NCBI GenBank assembly: GCA_902590395.1
Contig: CACIWQ010000005.1
Location: 1 to 64,000 of the forward strand
Origin: an uncultured Pelagibacteraceae bacterium
GTDB taxonomy: Bacteria > Pseudomonadota > Alphaproteobacteria > Pelagibacterales > Pelagibacteraceae
Length of the DNA: 64,000 nt
Reading direction: 5' to 3'
Part shown: piece after piece, positions 21,225 through 31,060 of the stretch
Position numbering within the stretch: position 1 is the first letter of the stretch
Layout of the letters: each line of letters begins with the position of its first letter
Notes under the pieces: model-generated
Seen by the model: the letters and a program-made list of their open reading frames with translations, nothing else
Database searches by the model: none
Told to the model about the DNA's origin: nothing
Program-made: the position numbers and the translations under genes

Positions 21225-21584
21225 TTATGTTTGTTTTATTTTTTTAAATGTATTGCCTACTTCATTAAGAATAAGTGAAAATTTATCTTTATATACATTA
21301 TTTTTTCCGAAAATTATATAAGTATAGTTTAAATCTATTGGTTTTTTTTCAATTAAAATTTTTTGTACTGCAGATTTTAATTTTCTTTTTATTTTATTTC
21401 TAATTACTGCATTTCCAATATTTTTTTTCATTACAAAACTTATATTTAAATATCTGTGAAAATTTTTTGTGATATTTTTTGAATTTTTACCGAAGTAAAT
21501 GGTGAAATATTTATTGTGAAGTTTGCTTTTTTTTAATAACTCAACAAATTGCTTGCTTTGATTGAGACTTTTAAATTTTATCAT
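21225..21584 (-). CDS. rnpA: Ribonuclease P protein component
   Basis: NAVIRNKIKRKLKSAVQK (RNR-like motif) and position between yidD and rpmH. Confidence 0.9.
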   Translation of the reverse strand: MIKFKSLNQSKQFVELLKKSKLHNKYFTIYFGKNSKNITKNFHRYLNISFVMKKNIGNAVIRNKIKRKLKSAVQKILIEKKPIDLNYTYIIFGKNNVYKDKFSLILNEVGNTFKKIKQT

Positions 21585-21606
21585 TTTGAGAACTTATAAT
21601 TGTAAA

Positions 21607-21741
21607 TTAAGTCGATATTTTTTTTCTTCCTTTTGCTCTTCTTCTTGCAATAAGCTTTCTACCACCTTTTCTTTTCATCCTAGATCTAAATCCATGCCTT
21701 CTTTTTCTTACGAGTCGACTAGGTTGCCATGTTCTCTTCAT
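21607..21741 (-). CDS. rpmH: 50S ribosomal protein L34
   Basis: Manual translation of reverse complement: [44 protein letters not shown]; absent from ORF track because only 44 aa. Confidence 0.96.
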   Translation of the reverse strand: MKRTWQPSRLVRKRRHGFRSRMKRKGGRKLIARRRAKGRKKIST

Positions 21742-21819
21742 AAAATTTCTTTACTCTTTGTAAAATTTTCTGCTATTTATAGGTAATAAGCTCTTATAAG
21801 TACAGATAAAAATTTATTA

Positions 21820-22542
21820 ATGAACTCTAGATCCTCAAATTTCAAAATTTATTTAGGGAGCGCTTATTTAATCGTTCTTTTGATATGCATTTATTTTTTC
21901 TGGTCAAATTTTGATATTGAGGATTTTACTAGTTATGAATTTATCAGAGAAAATAAGGATATACTTTTAAAATACAAAGATAATAATATTTATTTTCTAA
22001 CAATTACTTTTTTTATTATTACTATTTTATTAAATCTACTACTCACTCCTATGTTTGTGCCTACCTTAATAATTGGTTTTATTTTTGGTAAATGGCTAGG
22101 AACACTAATACTAGTTGTTGGAAATACGATCGGCGGTGTCTTATTATATCTTTTGGCTAGGACCTTTTTTAGAGATTTAATAGAAAGTAAATTTAAACCC
22201 AAATTTTCTAAATTTATAAAATTTTTCAATAGAAACGAAACTATATACTTTATGTGTTTTAGATTTATGGGTGGAGGTGGTACTCCTTTCCCTATACAGA
22301 ATGTACTACCTGTTATTTTTGATATGTCTATTAGAAATTATATTATTGCCACTTTTTTGGGAATATTACCAACAACTTTTGTTACAGTAGCACTCGGAAG
22401 TGGTATTGAAAATATCGTAGATCAAAATGCTGAGCTTAATTTTTCATTGGTCTTTTATTCGCCAGAAATTTATATACCATTGATTGGCTTTGGTATAATT
22501 CTTATAGGGGCTTTTTTTATAAAAAAATTTTTCTTCAAATAA
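21820..22542 (+). CDS. TVP38/TMEM64 (DedA-like) membrane protein
   Basis: GFIFGKWLGTLILVVGNTIGGVLLYLLARTFFRD; FRFMGGGGTPFPIQNVLPVIFDMSIRNYIIATFLGILPTTF. Confidence 0.85.
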   Translation: MNSRSSNFKIYLGSAYLIVLLICIYFFWSNFDIEDFTSYEFIRENKDILLKYKDNNIYFLTITFFIITILLNLLLTPMFVPTLIIGFIFGKWLGTLILVVGNTIGGVLLYLLARTFFRDLIESKFKPKFSKFIKFFNRNETIYFMCFRFMGGGGTPFPIQNVLPVIFDMSIRNYIIATFLGILPTTFVTVALGSGIENIVDQNAELNFSLVFYSPEIYIPLIGFGIILIGAFFIKKFFFK

Positions 22543-22553
22543 TATTTGGAAAT

Positions 22554-23483
22554 ATGCAAAAAGGTAAATATTTAATAACTGGTTGTGCTGGGTTTATAGG
22601 ATCACAATTGGTAAAAAATTTGTACAAAAAACATAAGCTAATTTTAATTGATGATCTGTCAGAAGGTAAAAAAAATAATTTACCAAAGATTTTAAGAAAC
22701 AAGTTGATAAAAAAAAAAATTCAAGATATTAAAAAATTAAATGTAAAAAAACTTGATGGTATTTTTCATTTAGCCGCCCAGTCCTCAGTTCCCTTATCAT
22801 TAAAATCCTATTATAAAAGTAGCAATAATAATCTTACTAGTTCAATAAAAGTTTTTGAATTGTCAAAAAAATATTCCGCACCTGTTATCTACGCTTCATC
22901 TTCAGCAATTTACGGAAATTTATCTTTAGGAAATGATTATAAAAATACTTTTTCAATTACTTCACCTTACGCTCTAGATAAACTAACAACCGAAACCTAT
23001 GCTAAAATGTCATATGAAATTTTTAAAATATCTTCTATTGGATTAAGATTATTTAATGTCTATGGACCAGGCCAACGATCAAATAGCCCCTATTCAGCTG
23101 TTATACCTATATTTATTTATAGAATGCTTAATAAACTTCCAATTACAATTAATGGGGGATTTCAAACTAGAGACTTTATTTATGTAGATGATGTTATTGA
23201 TGTAATGATAAAATCGATGGAGAAAATTCAAAAAAGGAAAGATTTTAAAATTTTTAATCTTGGTACAGGTAGATCGGTAAAAATTGAAAAATTATTCAAT
23301 ATAATTAAAAAATGTTTAAATGCTAACCCTAAGATTTTTAGAAAAAAACTACAAAAATATGACCCTAAAAAATCATCAGGAACTTTTAATAGGATTTTTA
23401 AATTTTTAAGCCTAACTAAAAATGATTTTACCAAGCTAGAAGACGGTTTGATAAAAACAATTAATAACATTAAAGAGAACTAA
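22554..23483 (+). CDS. NAD-dependent epimerase/dehydratase (UDP-glucose 4-epimerase-like SDR)
   Basis: Rossmann GCAGFIGSQL, YASSSAIYG, SPYALDKLTTE (YxxxK), LRLFNVYGPGQ, RDFIYVDDV. Confidence 0.92.
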   Translation: MQKGKYLITGCAGFIGSQLVKNLYKKHKLILIDDLSEGKKNNLPKILRNKLIKKKIQDIKKLNVKKLDGIFHLAAQSSVPLSLKSYYKSSNNNLTSSIKVFELSKKYSAPVIYASSSAIYGNLSLGNDYKNTFSITSPYALDKLTTETYAKMSYEIFKISSIGLRLFNVYGPGQRSNSPYSAVIPIFIYRMLNKLPITINGGFQTRDFIYVDDVIDVMIKSMEKIQKRKDFKIFNLGTGRSVKIEKLFNIIKKCLNANPKIFRKKLQKYDPKKSSGTFNRIFKFLSLTKNDFTKLEDGLIKTINNIKEN

Positions 23484-23500
23484 TTTTTTACTAAATTATA

Positions 23501-24751
23501 ATGAAAAATTTTGATTGGATAATAGTTGGAGGAGGAATAGCAGGCATTTCTCTAAGCGAAATTTTAACTAGAGAAGGGCATTCTGTGGCTCTAATTGAAA
23601 AGGGAAATAAGCTTGCAGCGGGCACAACAAGAGAATTTCATGAGTGGGTACACACAGGATCTTTATACACTCTTGTAAAAGATGAAATGAAAACTCTTAA
23701 ATATATTTTAGGATCTCTCGATGATCTCCTAGAATTTTATACCTCTTTCTCAAAAATGAACCTTCGGGCAACAGAAAAAGGGTTAAATATTAGTGATGAA
23801 GCAAAGGGTTGGTTTAGCCCAAACTATATCAATTTTAAGTATAGATTAAAAAATAGAAAATTAATATTACCTTGGCTTTATTCTATAGCCAGGTCAATGG
23901 CATTAATTGAAGGGATTCGCTCTCATGACTGGTTACGTCGTCGTGCTGGGATTTTGGAAAGTGTGACTTCAAAATATTACTTACCAATTGCAAAAAATTT
24001 TTTTAAAATTATTTTTAGCAATGAAAGATTTTACAAAGTTAAAACAACAGACTTTACAACTAATTCAAGATATTTGCTTAGAGATATGGTTACAACATCA
24101 ATAAAGAATGGCCTTGAAGTTTTTACGAATTGTGAACTATTAAAAATAAATAATTCTAAAAATAATGTAATAGCTGAATGTTCAAAAGGCTCTTTCGAGG
24201 CAAAAAATATGGCAGTCTGTTTAGGAGCAGATATAGAAAAATTTAATGATATAAAAATTAAAAAAACATATGCTCCAATAGCAGTTGTTAAAAACATTAA
24301 ATCTGACCTAGAATCATTCGTGGAACTAGATTACTTTAGAAAAAGATGCATAAATATTATTACAAAAGATGAAACATTTGGATTAATAGGAGGTATTAGC
24401 TTAGGTGATAAAAATGATGTTGAAAAATATTTTGATTTTATGATTTCTGAACACAAAAAATTAAATTCCGAAATTCAAATTTTAGAAAAGTATGTGGGTA
24501 TTAAAAATGAAATATCTACAAAAAACGAAAATAGAAATTATTTATTTCATATTAATGCTGCTCCTAAATTTAAAAATGTCTGGACTGTAATACCTGGAAA
24601 GTTCACTCTTGCATTTAGTTTGGCTCCGGAATTCTATAGGATTATCTATAAAAAAAATCCTAAAAAGTTTTACAAAACGTATAATGATACAGGTGAATTT
24701 TCAGATTTAATTGCTGAAACAGTTTGGGGAGAATTACAAAAAAAAGTATAA
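23501..24751 (+). CDS. FAD-dependent oxidoreductase (DAO family)
   Basis: N-terminal FAD-binding WIIVGGGIAGISLSEILTREGHSVALIEKG. Confidence 0.85.
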   Translation: MKNFDWIIVGGGIAGISLSEILTREGHSVALIEKGNKLAAGTTREFHEWVHTGSLYTLVKDEMKTLKYILGSLDDLLEFYTSFSKMNLRATEKGLNISDEAKGWFSPNYINFKYRLKNRKLILPWLYSIARSMALIEGIRSHDWLRRRAGILESVTSKYYLPIAKNFFKIIFSNERFYKVKTTDFTTNSRYLLRDMVTTSIKNGLEVFTNCELLKINNSKNNVIAECSKGSFEAKNMAVCLGADIEKFNDIKIKKTYAPIAVVKNIKSDLESFVELDYFRKRCINIITKDETFGLIGGISLGDKNDVEKYFDFMISEHKKLNSEIQILEKYVGIKNEISTKNENRNYLFHINAAPKFKNVWTVIPGKFTLAFSLAPEFYRIIYKKNPKKFYKTYNDTGEFSDLIAETVWGELQKKV

Positions 24752-24752
24752 T

Positions 24753-25811
24753 ATGAATACAATCAAATTACCAAAAAATTCAATAGATTATTTCAAAAGC
24801 AATCAAGATAAAATTTTTGAGTCAGGCAATCTAGCCGAGGGACCTTGGAACGAAAAACTTTCAAAAGAAATAGAGTCAATTGCTAACAGTAAAAAAGCAA
24901 TTTGTGTAAATTCTAATGGCAGCGGATTGGTAGCGTTGCTGCTTATTTACAAAGAATATTATGGAAGAAGTGAAGTGATGATTCAGTCAAACACTATGTA
25001 TGGCGTAAAAACAATAACTAAAACTGCGGGATATAAATTGGCCAATATAATAGATTGTCAAATTGAAACTCTAATGCCCAGCTTTGAAGATATAAAAAAA
25101 TCAATCAATAATTATAAAGGTGATATTAAAAAATTAGTTATATTATTGAGTGATATTGGAGGTATAATTAATCCAGATATTTTAAAGATCGCAAAAATTT
25201 GCAAAGATAAAAATATTATTTTAATCGAAGATTCTGCTCATACATTTGGTTCGACTTTAAACGGAAAATTTGCAGGAACTTTTGGTGACGCTGGAGTTTA
25301 TTCTTATTATTCAACCAAAGCAATTTTTGCAGGCGAAGGAGGAATAGTAGTAACTAACAACGAAGAAGTAGGTAACTTAATGAAAAATTTTATCGCCTAC
25401 GATCGATTTAATAGAAAAATGCAAATAGGCTGCAATATTAGACTTCCAGAACTACAAGCGCTTATGATTTTTTCTGTTGTAAAGGAACATAAAGCAATAA
25501 TTAAAAATAAATTCAAAATTGCGGAAAAATATATAAAAGTTTGTGACTCGCTTAACATTAAATACATTAATCAAAATGTTAACAAAATGAACGGCAATTA
25601 TTATAAATTTACCATCATTTCTAAGGATAAAAATGTTTCAGACTTTCTTGGCAATGTTAAAACTACAACATCAAAAGTTTATGATTATGCGCTTGGAAAC
25701 AGCAAAGAAATTCCAAAAAAACATTTATGTTTACCTATTTGGTTTGATTTAGAAGAAAAAATTTCAGATCAAGTTGTAAATGAACTAAAATCTTCTACCA
25801 AAGACCAATAA
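24753..25811 (+). CDS. DegT/DnrJ/EryC1/StrS family PLP-dependent aminotransferase
   Basis: IILIEDSAHTFGSTLNGKFAGTFGDAGVYSYYSTKAIFAGEGGIVVTNN; ATG at 24753 preferred over track start 24711 (which overlaps the previous gene). Confidence 0.88.
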   Translation: MNTIKLPKNSIDYFKSNQDKIFESGNLAEGPWNEKLSKEIESIANSKKAICVNSNGSGLVALLLIYKEYYGRSEVMIQSNTMYGVKTITKTAGYKLANIIDCQIETLMPSFEDIKKSINNYKGDIKKLVILLSDIGGIINPDILKIAKICKDKNIILIEDSAHTFGSTLNGKFAGTFGDAGVYSYYSTKAIFAGEGGIVVTNNEEVGNLMKNFIAYDRFNRKMQIGCNIRLPELQALMIFSVVKEHKAIIKNKFKIAEKYIKVCDSLNIKYINQNVNKMNGNYYKFTIISKDKNVSDFLGNVKTTTSKVYDYALGNSKEIPKKHLCLPIWFDLEEKISDQVVNELKSSTKDQ

Positions 25812-25823
25812 ACACCAATACGG

Positions 25824-25896
25824 TGCCCACAGCGTGAATTGAACACACGACCTTTTCCTTACCATGGAAATGCTCTACCAACTGAGCTATATGGGC
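25824..25896 (-). tRNA. tRNA-Thr (anticodon GGT); 3' CCA not fully encoded (reads CCG)
   Basis: Reverse complement GCCCATATAGCTCAGTTGGTAGAGCATTTCCATGGTAAGGAAAAGGTCGTGTGTTCAATTCACGCTGTGGGCA folds as cloverleaf; anticodon loop ATGGTAA. Confidence 0.94.
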
Positions 25897-26021
25897 TCTC
25901 GTAAAATTAGAATTATCAAATATACACTTTTTAGGTAAGCAAAAAATTGCCATATTATGCAAGTAACTTGACAATGTAGCAAACAACAAAGTAAAAACTA
26001 AAATCATATGGCGGTGGATTT

Positions 26022-26219
26022 ATGGGAATACATTATGATTATAAATCAAAAAGAGGCGAAAGGGCGATGCTAAAGGAAGCAAAAAGGAAAGCCAGATTAG
26101 CTCAAAAAAAAATTAAAAGACTTATGTCATCAGAAAAAATGCAAGATGAGGAAGCCAAAACTCATGACATAAAAAAGACTATTACTTTGGAAGATTTAAC
26201 AAATCCGAATCAGAAATAA
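26022..26219 (+). CDS. Small basic hypothetical protein
   Basis: 65-aa ORF (MGIHYDYKSKRGERAMLKEAKRKARLAQKKIKRLM...), precedes the 41-aa ORF and dcd on the same strand. Confidence 0.6.
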   Translation: MGIHYDYKSKRGERAMLKEAKRKARLAQKKIKRLMSSEKMQDEEAKTHDIKKTITLEDLTNPNQK

Positions 26220-26224
26220 AATGG

Positions 26225-26350
26225 ATGCAGCGAAACTTAAAAAAGGAATTAAGAAATCAAAGAATTGTAAAAGCCTTGAGAGACAATCTTAAGAAAAGAA
26301 AGATATTTCAAAATAAAATCAATAAAGAAAGTAAAAAGAATATAAAATGA
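26225..26350 (+). CDS. Very small basic protein (41 aa)
   Basis: Manual translation: [45 protein letters not shown] overlap with dcd start; [14 protein letters not shown] resembles small alphaproteobacterial proteins with an ALRxNLxRRK motif. Confidence 0.6.
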   Translation: MQRNLKKELRNQRIVKALRDNLKKRKIFQNKINKESKKNIK

Positions 26351-26901
26351 GCATTTTGTCGGATCGTTGGATTAAAAAAATGGCTCTAGAACAAGAATTA
26401 ATTAAACCATTTGTGTCCGAACAAAAAAGCAATGGTAAAATTTCTTACGGTTTATCTTCATTTGGTTATGATGCCAGAGTTTCAAATGAATTTAAAATAT
26501 TTACAGATGTAGATTCTGTTATTGTTGATCCAAAAAACTTTGAAAAAAATAGTTTTGTTTCCCGATCAGGACCAGAATGTGTAATTCCTCCAAATTCATT
26601 TGTTCTTGCTAGCACTATAGAATATTTTAAAATTCCTAAAGATGTACTTGTAATTTGTTTAGGAAAATCTACATATGCCAGATGTGGTATAATAGTAAAT
26701 GTTACACCGCTTGAGCCAGGTTGGGAAGGGCATGTTACTCTTGAATTTTCCAACACGACGCCTTTGCCAGCAAAAATTTACGCAAATGAAGGAGCTGCCC
26801 AATTCATTTTTTTACAAGGTAACGAAGAACCAGAAACCACATACTCTCAAAGAAATGGTAAATACATGAAACAAACTGGTGTTACTTTACCAAAAGTGTA
26901 A
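26347..26901 (+). CDS. dcd: dCTP deaminase
   Basis: [61 protein letters not shown]. Confidence 0.97.
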   Translation: MSILSDRWIKKMALEQELIKPFVSEQKSNGKISYGLSSFGYDARVSNEFKIFTDVDSVIVDPKNFEKNSFVSRSGPECVIPPNSFVLASTIEYFKIPKDVLVICLGKSTYARCGIIVNVTPLEPGWEGHVTLEFSNTTPLPAKIYANEGAAQFIFLQGNEEPETTYSQRNGKYMKQTGVTLPKV

Positions 26902-26912
26902 ATTTATACCAA

Positions 26913-28172
26913 ATGCAAAAATTAGAAATTCAAGGAGAGAAAAAATTATATGGTACAATTGAAATTTCTGGATCAAAAAATGCAACACTTCCAATTTTAG
27001 CAGCAACAATTTTAACAAATAAGAAAGTTGTAATCAGCAATATACCAATTGTAAAAGATGTTGAAACTATGGTTGAACTTTTGAGGACATTAGGATCAAC
27101 TATAAAATTAAATAAAAAGTCAAAAAAAATCGAAATTTTAAATAAAAAAAATCTAAAGACATTTGCACCTTATCATCTTTTAAAAACTATGCGCGCGGGT
27201 GTTTTGGTTCTTGGTCCTTTACTATCTAAATACAAAATTGCAAAAGTATCTTTACCAGGAGGTTGCGCTATTGGTTCAAGACCTATTAATTTTCACTTAA
27301 GCGCGCTTAAAAAAATGGGAGCAAATATTAAGATAAAAAATGGCTATATAATTGCTTCTGTAAAAGAAAATTTAAAAGGATGCCTAATAAAATTCCCCAA
27401 AGTGTCTGTAGGAGCCACAGAAAACGTTCTAATAGCGTCGTGCCTTGCAAAGGGTAAAACTAGTTTAAGAAACTGTTCATTAGAACCAGAAGTTGGAGAT
27501 TTAATTATTTTTTTAAAAAAATTGGGATGCAAAATAAAAAAGGTAGGCAAAAGAGGATTTGATGTTATGGGTATAAAAAAACTAAAACCGGCGAAGCACA
27601 AGGTTATTTTTGATAGAATTGAAACAGGCACTTATATTATTGCTTCTGCATTAACTAGAGGACATATTAAAATTAAAAATATAAGTCCAAAAATTATCTC
27701 TACCGAAATTAGTCTTTTAAAGAAAATGGGAGTAAATATTATCAAGAAAAGCAATTACATAGTTGTGAGCTGTTTGAAAAAACTGAAGTCCACTAGTATT
27801 GTGACTAAACCATATCCAGGCTTTCCAACTGATTTACAAGCCCAAATGACCGTTCTTATGACCAGGGCAGAAGGTATTTCAAAAATAAAGGAAAGCATTT
27901 TTGAAAATCGTTTTATGCATGTTTCAGAATTACGAAGAATGGGGGCGCAAATTGATATAAAAGGCAACACTGCCAAAATTTTTGGTAATAGTAAATTAAA
28001 TGGAGCAGAAGTAATGGCAACTGATTTAAGAGCTTCCGTATGTTTAATACTAGCTGGCCTTGTTGCAAGAAATAAGACCGTTGTTAATAGAATTTACCAT
28101 TTGGATAGAGGTTATGAGAAAATTGAAGAAAAATTATCAAAGTGCGGGGCTCAAATAAAAAGATTGAGATGA
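26913..28172 (+). CDS. murA: UDP-N-acetylglucosamine 1-carboxyvinyltransferase
   Basis: ISGSKNATLPILAATIL, PGGCAIGSRPINFHLSALKKMGA, PGFPTDLQAQM, DLRASVCLILAGL. Confidence 0.97.
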   Translation: MQKLEIQGEKKLYGTIEISGSKNATLPILAATILTNKKVVISNIPIVKDVETMVELLRTLGSTIKLNKKSKKIEILNKKNLKTFAPYHLLKTMRAGVLVLGPLLSKYKIAKVSLPGGCAIGSRPINFHLSALKKMGANIKIKNGYIIASVKENLKGCLIKFPKVSVGATENVLIASCLAKGKTSLRNCSLEPEVGDLIIFLKKLGCKIKKVGKRGFDVMGIKKLKPAKHKVIFDRIETGTYIIASALTRGHIKIKNISPKIISTEISLLKKMGVNIIKKSNYIVVSCLKKLKSTSIVTKPYPGFPTDLQAQMTVLMTRAEGISKIKESIFENRFMHVSELRRMGAQIDIKGNTAKIFGNSKLNGAEVMATDLRASVCLILAGLVARNKTVVNRIYHLDRGYEKIEEKLSKCGAQIKRLR

Positions 28173-28618
28173 GCGTAAATGAAAAGACAAATCTTAAACT
28201 GATATGTAAAAATCAAGAGGATCTTAAAGTGATGTCTGCATATCTACAAGACAGCATTGTAATTGTAAAGGATATGACGTTTTTAAAACAAAACAAAGCT
28301 TTTGTAATGATATCAAATAGATTCATGTGGGAAGATTTTGAAAAAGGAGTTTTTAGACAAAACAAGAGAATAAGATGTGCAGTAAAATTTGAAGATGTTA
28401 TATCGGTTAAATCAAAAAATATTAATCAAAATAAAAAGAATAAGCCTTTAGAGTGCCTAGCAATAAAAAGTGAAGAGCAAGCCGACGAAACTTATAGAAT
28501 TAAAATTTTTTTTTCTGGAGATGCAGTTATTACTATGTTGGTTGAAGTTTTAGAAGCTGCCATGGAAGATTTAGGTAAACCATGGGCAGTAAAACACTTT
28601 CCTAAGCACAAAATTTGA
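28169..28618 (+). CDS. DUF2948 family protein
   Basis: LKLICKNQEDLKVMSAYLQDSIVIVKDMTFLKQNKAFVMISNRFMWED; follows murA as in other alphaproteobacteria; ATG at 28169 overlaps the murA stop. Confidence 0.82.
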   Translation: MSVNEKTNLKLICKNQEDLKVMSAYLQDSIVIVKDMTFLKQNKAFVMISNRFMWEDFEKGVFRQNKRIRCAVKFEDVISVKSKNINQNKKNKPLECLAIKSEEQADETYRIKIFFSGDAVITMLVEVLEAAMEDLGKPWAVKHFPKHKI

Positions 28619-28671
28619 ATGTTGAATTATGTGTTTATTTTGAATAGAACTCTACAAAAAAAGGAGTATTT

Positions 28672-28887
28672 TTGGCTAAACAAGATTTTTTAGAGTTTAA
28701 AGGTAAAGTAACAGAACTTTTACCGAATGCTATGTTTAGGGTTAAACTTGAAAACAATCATGAAGTGTTGGCGCATACCGCCGGAAAGTTAAGAAAAAAT
28801 AGAATAAGAGTATTAGCTGGAGATAATGTTTTGGTTGAAATTACCCCTTATGATTTAACCAAAGGTAGAATAATTTTTAGGTTTTAA
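28672..28887 (+). CDS. infA: Translation initiation factor IF-1
   Basis: [70 protein letters not shown] start preceded by AAGGAG. Confidence 0.96.
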   Translation: MAKQDFLEFKGKVTELLPNAMFRVKLENNHEVLAHTAGKLRKNRIRVLAGDNVLVEITPYDLTKGRIIFRF

Positions 28888-28891
28888 ATTA

Positions 28892-28967
28892 GGCCAGGTA
28901 GCTCAGTCGGTAGAGCAGAGCCCTGAAAAGGCTTGTGTCGGCGGTTCGATTCCGTCCCTGGCCACCA
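28892..28967 (+). tRNA. tRNA-Phe (anticodon GAA), CCA encoded
   Basis: GGCCAGGTAGCTCAGTCGGTAGAGCAGAGCCCTGAAAAGGCTTGTGTCGGCGGTTCGATTCCGTCCCTGGCCACCA; anticodon loop CTGAAAA. Confidence 0.96.
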
Positions 28968-29055
28968 TGTCTTTGGCTGGTTAATTAAATTTAAATCAAT
29001 TATACAACTGACTTCGACACACATACGACACACTCAGGACAATTTTTATTATACT

Positions 29056-29985
29056 TTAATCAAATAAAACTTTATCTGAATAAAGAATGTCAAAAATATA
29101 ATAATTGTTGAAGCTTTTTATAGGAAGAAGCTTGTCAACCGTTCTTGTTAAAAATAGAGGATTATACTTAAGTCTGTCTTCTTCCTTAAAGTAAGTTTGT
29201 CCGATAAAAATTATTTTAAAAAACAAGCTAATTTTAGTGAAAATTTCTGGAGAAAATTTAATATATTTTTCTATATTTGAAACATATATCAAGTCTAGTA
29301 CACTTAAACGATATCTTTTATTTTTTTTTGCAATAAAATAGCAAGGTTCTAATTTTTTTTCTTTGTCTAAAACAACAAAATGAATACAATTAAGTTTTTT
29401 ATGATCCTGATATATTTGTTTATCACGAATGTTCAAGTTGTCTTCAATTTCTTGATTATTAGTAGAAATTAAGAATCTTCCATAATTTTTGGAAAATAAA
29501 GAAAGTATATTAATACTAAGCCCAGCTGTATATTTCATTGTTTTAACCTCAAAACCTAATTTTTTATATAAACCTATAATTGAGGTTCTTGGAGTTGTGG
29601 CATAAACAATAATTTTTTTTTCAAATAAAGGGACAAAAAAAGCATATGCAAATAATCTAAATTCTTTTTCGACATACCAGTGCACAAGATTACAGCATAC
29701 AACTTCATTATTATTAATTTGTCTTTTGGAACAAATTGTACCTAAAAAACCAACAATAGCATTATTGTCGGTGTTTCTCATAAAATATCCTAGAGGATAT
29801 TCTTCGTAATTCCAATTATTTCCAAAATGAGATTTTAGCGGACTAAAACTAAATTCTAGTTCTTTTCTACTTTCTAAATATTCATTGGCTAAATGAATTT
29901 CTTTGTCGGAAACCTTTTCAATAACGATGTTTTTTGGAATTCTTTTTTTTAGTTTATCTAAGTAATTTTCTTTTAAAATCATCAA
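29056..29985 (-). CDS. GNAT-like acyltransferase, hypothetical
   Basis: NAIVGFLGTI...LVHWYVEKEFRLFAYAFF...GLYKKLGFEVKTMKY, GNAT-like organisation. Confidence 0.6.
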   Translation of the reverse strand: MMILKENYLDKLKKRIPKNIVIEKVSDKEIHLANEYLESRKELEFSFSPLKSHFGNNWNYEEYPLGYFMRNTDNNAIVGFLGTICSKRQINNNEVVCCNLVHWYVEKEFRLFAYAFFVPLFEKKIIVYATTPRTSIIGLYKKLGFEVKTMKYTAGLSINILSLFSKNYGRFLISTNNQEIEDNLNIRDKQIYQDHKKLNCIHFVVLDKEKKLEPCYFIAKKNKRYRLSVLDLIYVSNIEKYIKFSPEIFTKISLFFKIIFIGQTYFKEEDRLKYNPLFLTRTVDKLLPIKSFNNYYIFDILYSDKVLFD

Positions 29986-29989
29986 TAAC

Positions 29990-31024
29990 TCATTTGGATA
30001 TTAGGAAAAAAATTTTTTCATTATCATTATCTAAACGAGCAAATTCTTTAACATCTAGATTATTTTTGAATATATTATTGATTTGTGTAGGGCTTAAGGT
30101 TTTGTTTCTATCAAAACCATCATAAACTATTAAACTAATTGAACCCTTGTTTTTTAGCAATTCCAAAATAAAATTTGAGTAGTTTTTAACAACTTTTTCT
30201 GGCATTTCTTGAAAAGAAGCGGAGTTATGAAAATGATCTATTGTTCCAGATATATTCTCTATTTTCCATGGTGGAATGCAGTAAATTTCCAAATTATTAT
30301 TTTCCGAAAATTTTATTTGTTCATTTTTTTTAAGATCGCAATAGTCTTTTACAGAATCTCCAAAAAAAGATCTTAGATATTCAGTTCCCACAAATAGGTT
30401 GGGTACCATATCCAAATAAATAACTTTTCTAATATTACTAAAGTTGTTTAACAAAAAGTGGACGTTTGAACCAAAACCACCACCAATTTCAAAATAAGTT
30501 GATATTTTGCTCATATCGGCAAATTTATTAATAGCCTCAACTCTGTCAGCTATATCCAGGTAATGGCAAGAATATTCCTGATTATTGATTTTAAACTTTA
30601 ATTTACATCCGAACTCAGTAGATTTTTCGATTTTATACTTGGAAAGTAAATGTTTTACCTTTTGATTATTTTCGTAATAATTTTGATTTTTTCTTAAAAG
30701 TTCATTTATATGATCAAATGATATTTTTATTTGTGCGTCATAAATTTTTTTTACAAAGGGCAAGTATGTTATATAGGATAAAATTCTACCCTTAAAACCA
30801 AGCTCATTCCTTATATCGGAAACAATATTATCCACATAACTGGTTCCTACTCCAGAATTAAGGCCTCTAAAATCTTTCAGTCCTTTTTTTTTCAGCCAAT
30901 ATAAAATTTTTTTAGTTTTATAATCCCAATAAGGACCAGCAGAGTACAAATCTTTTTTATTTCTGTTCTCATCTTCTATTAAAGCATCTAATAGAATTTT
31001 TTGATTTTTATTTAAAGCGGTCAT
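29990..31024 (-). CDS. Putative sugar O-methyltransferase-like protein
   Basis: SAM-binding-like YFEIGGGFGSNVHFLLNNFSNIRKVIYLDMVPNL; N-terminal architecture like putative sugar O-methyltransferases. Confidence 0.65.
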   Translation of the reverse strand: MTALNKNQKILLDALIEDENRNKKDLYSAGPYWDYKTKKILYWLKKKGLKDFRGLNSGVGTSYVDNIVSDIRNELGFKGRILSYITYLPFVKKIYDAQIKISFDHINELLRKNQNYYENNQKVKHLLSKYKIEKSTEFGCKLKFKINNQEYSCHYLDIADRVEAINKFADMSKISTYFEIGGGFGSNVHFLLNNFSNIRKVIYLDMVPNLFVGTEYLRSFFGDSVKDYCDLKKNEQIKFSENNNLEIYCIPPWKIENISGTIDHFHNSASFQEMPEKVVKNYSNFILELLKNKGSISLIVYDGFDRNKTLSPTQINNIFKNNLDVKEFARLDNDNEKIFFLISK

Positions 31025-31060
31025 ATTAGGTAATCAAAATGTAATATATCATATTTAACA

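Noticed and set aside
25795-26007. 70-aa minus-strand ORF in the track
   Set aside because: It runs through tRNA-Thr (AHIAQLVEHFHGKEKV is translated tRNA sequence); spurious.
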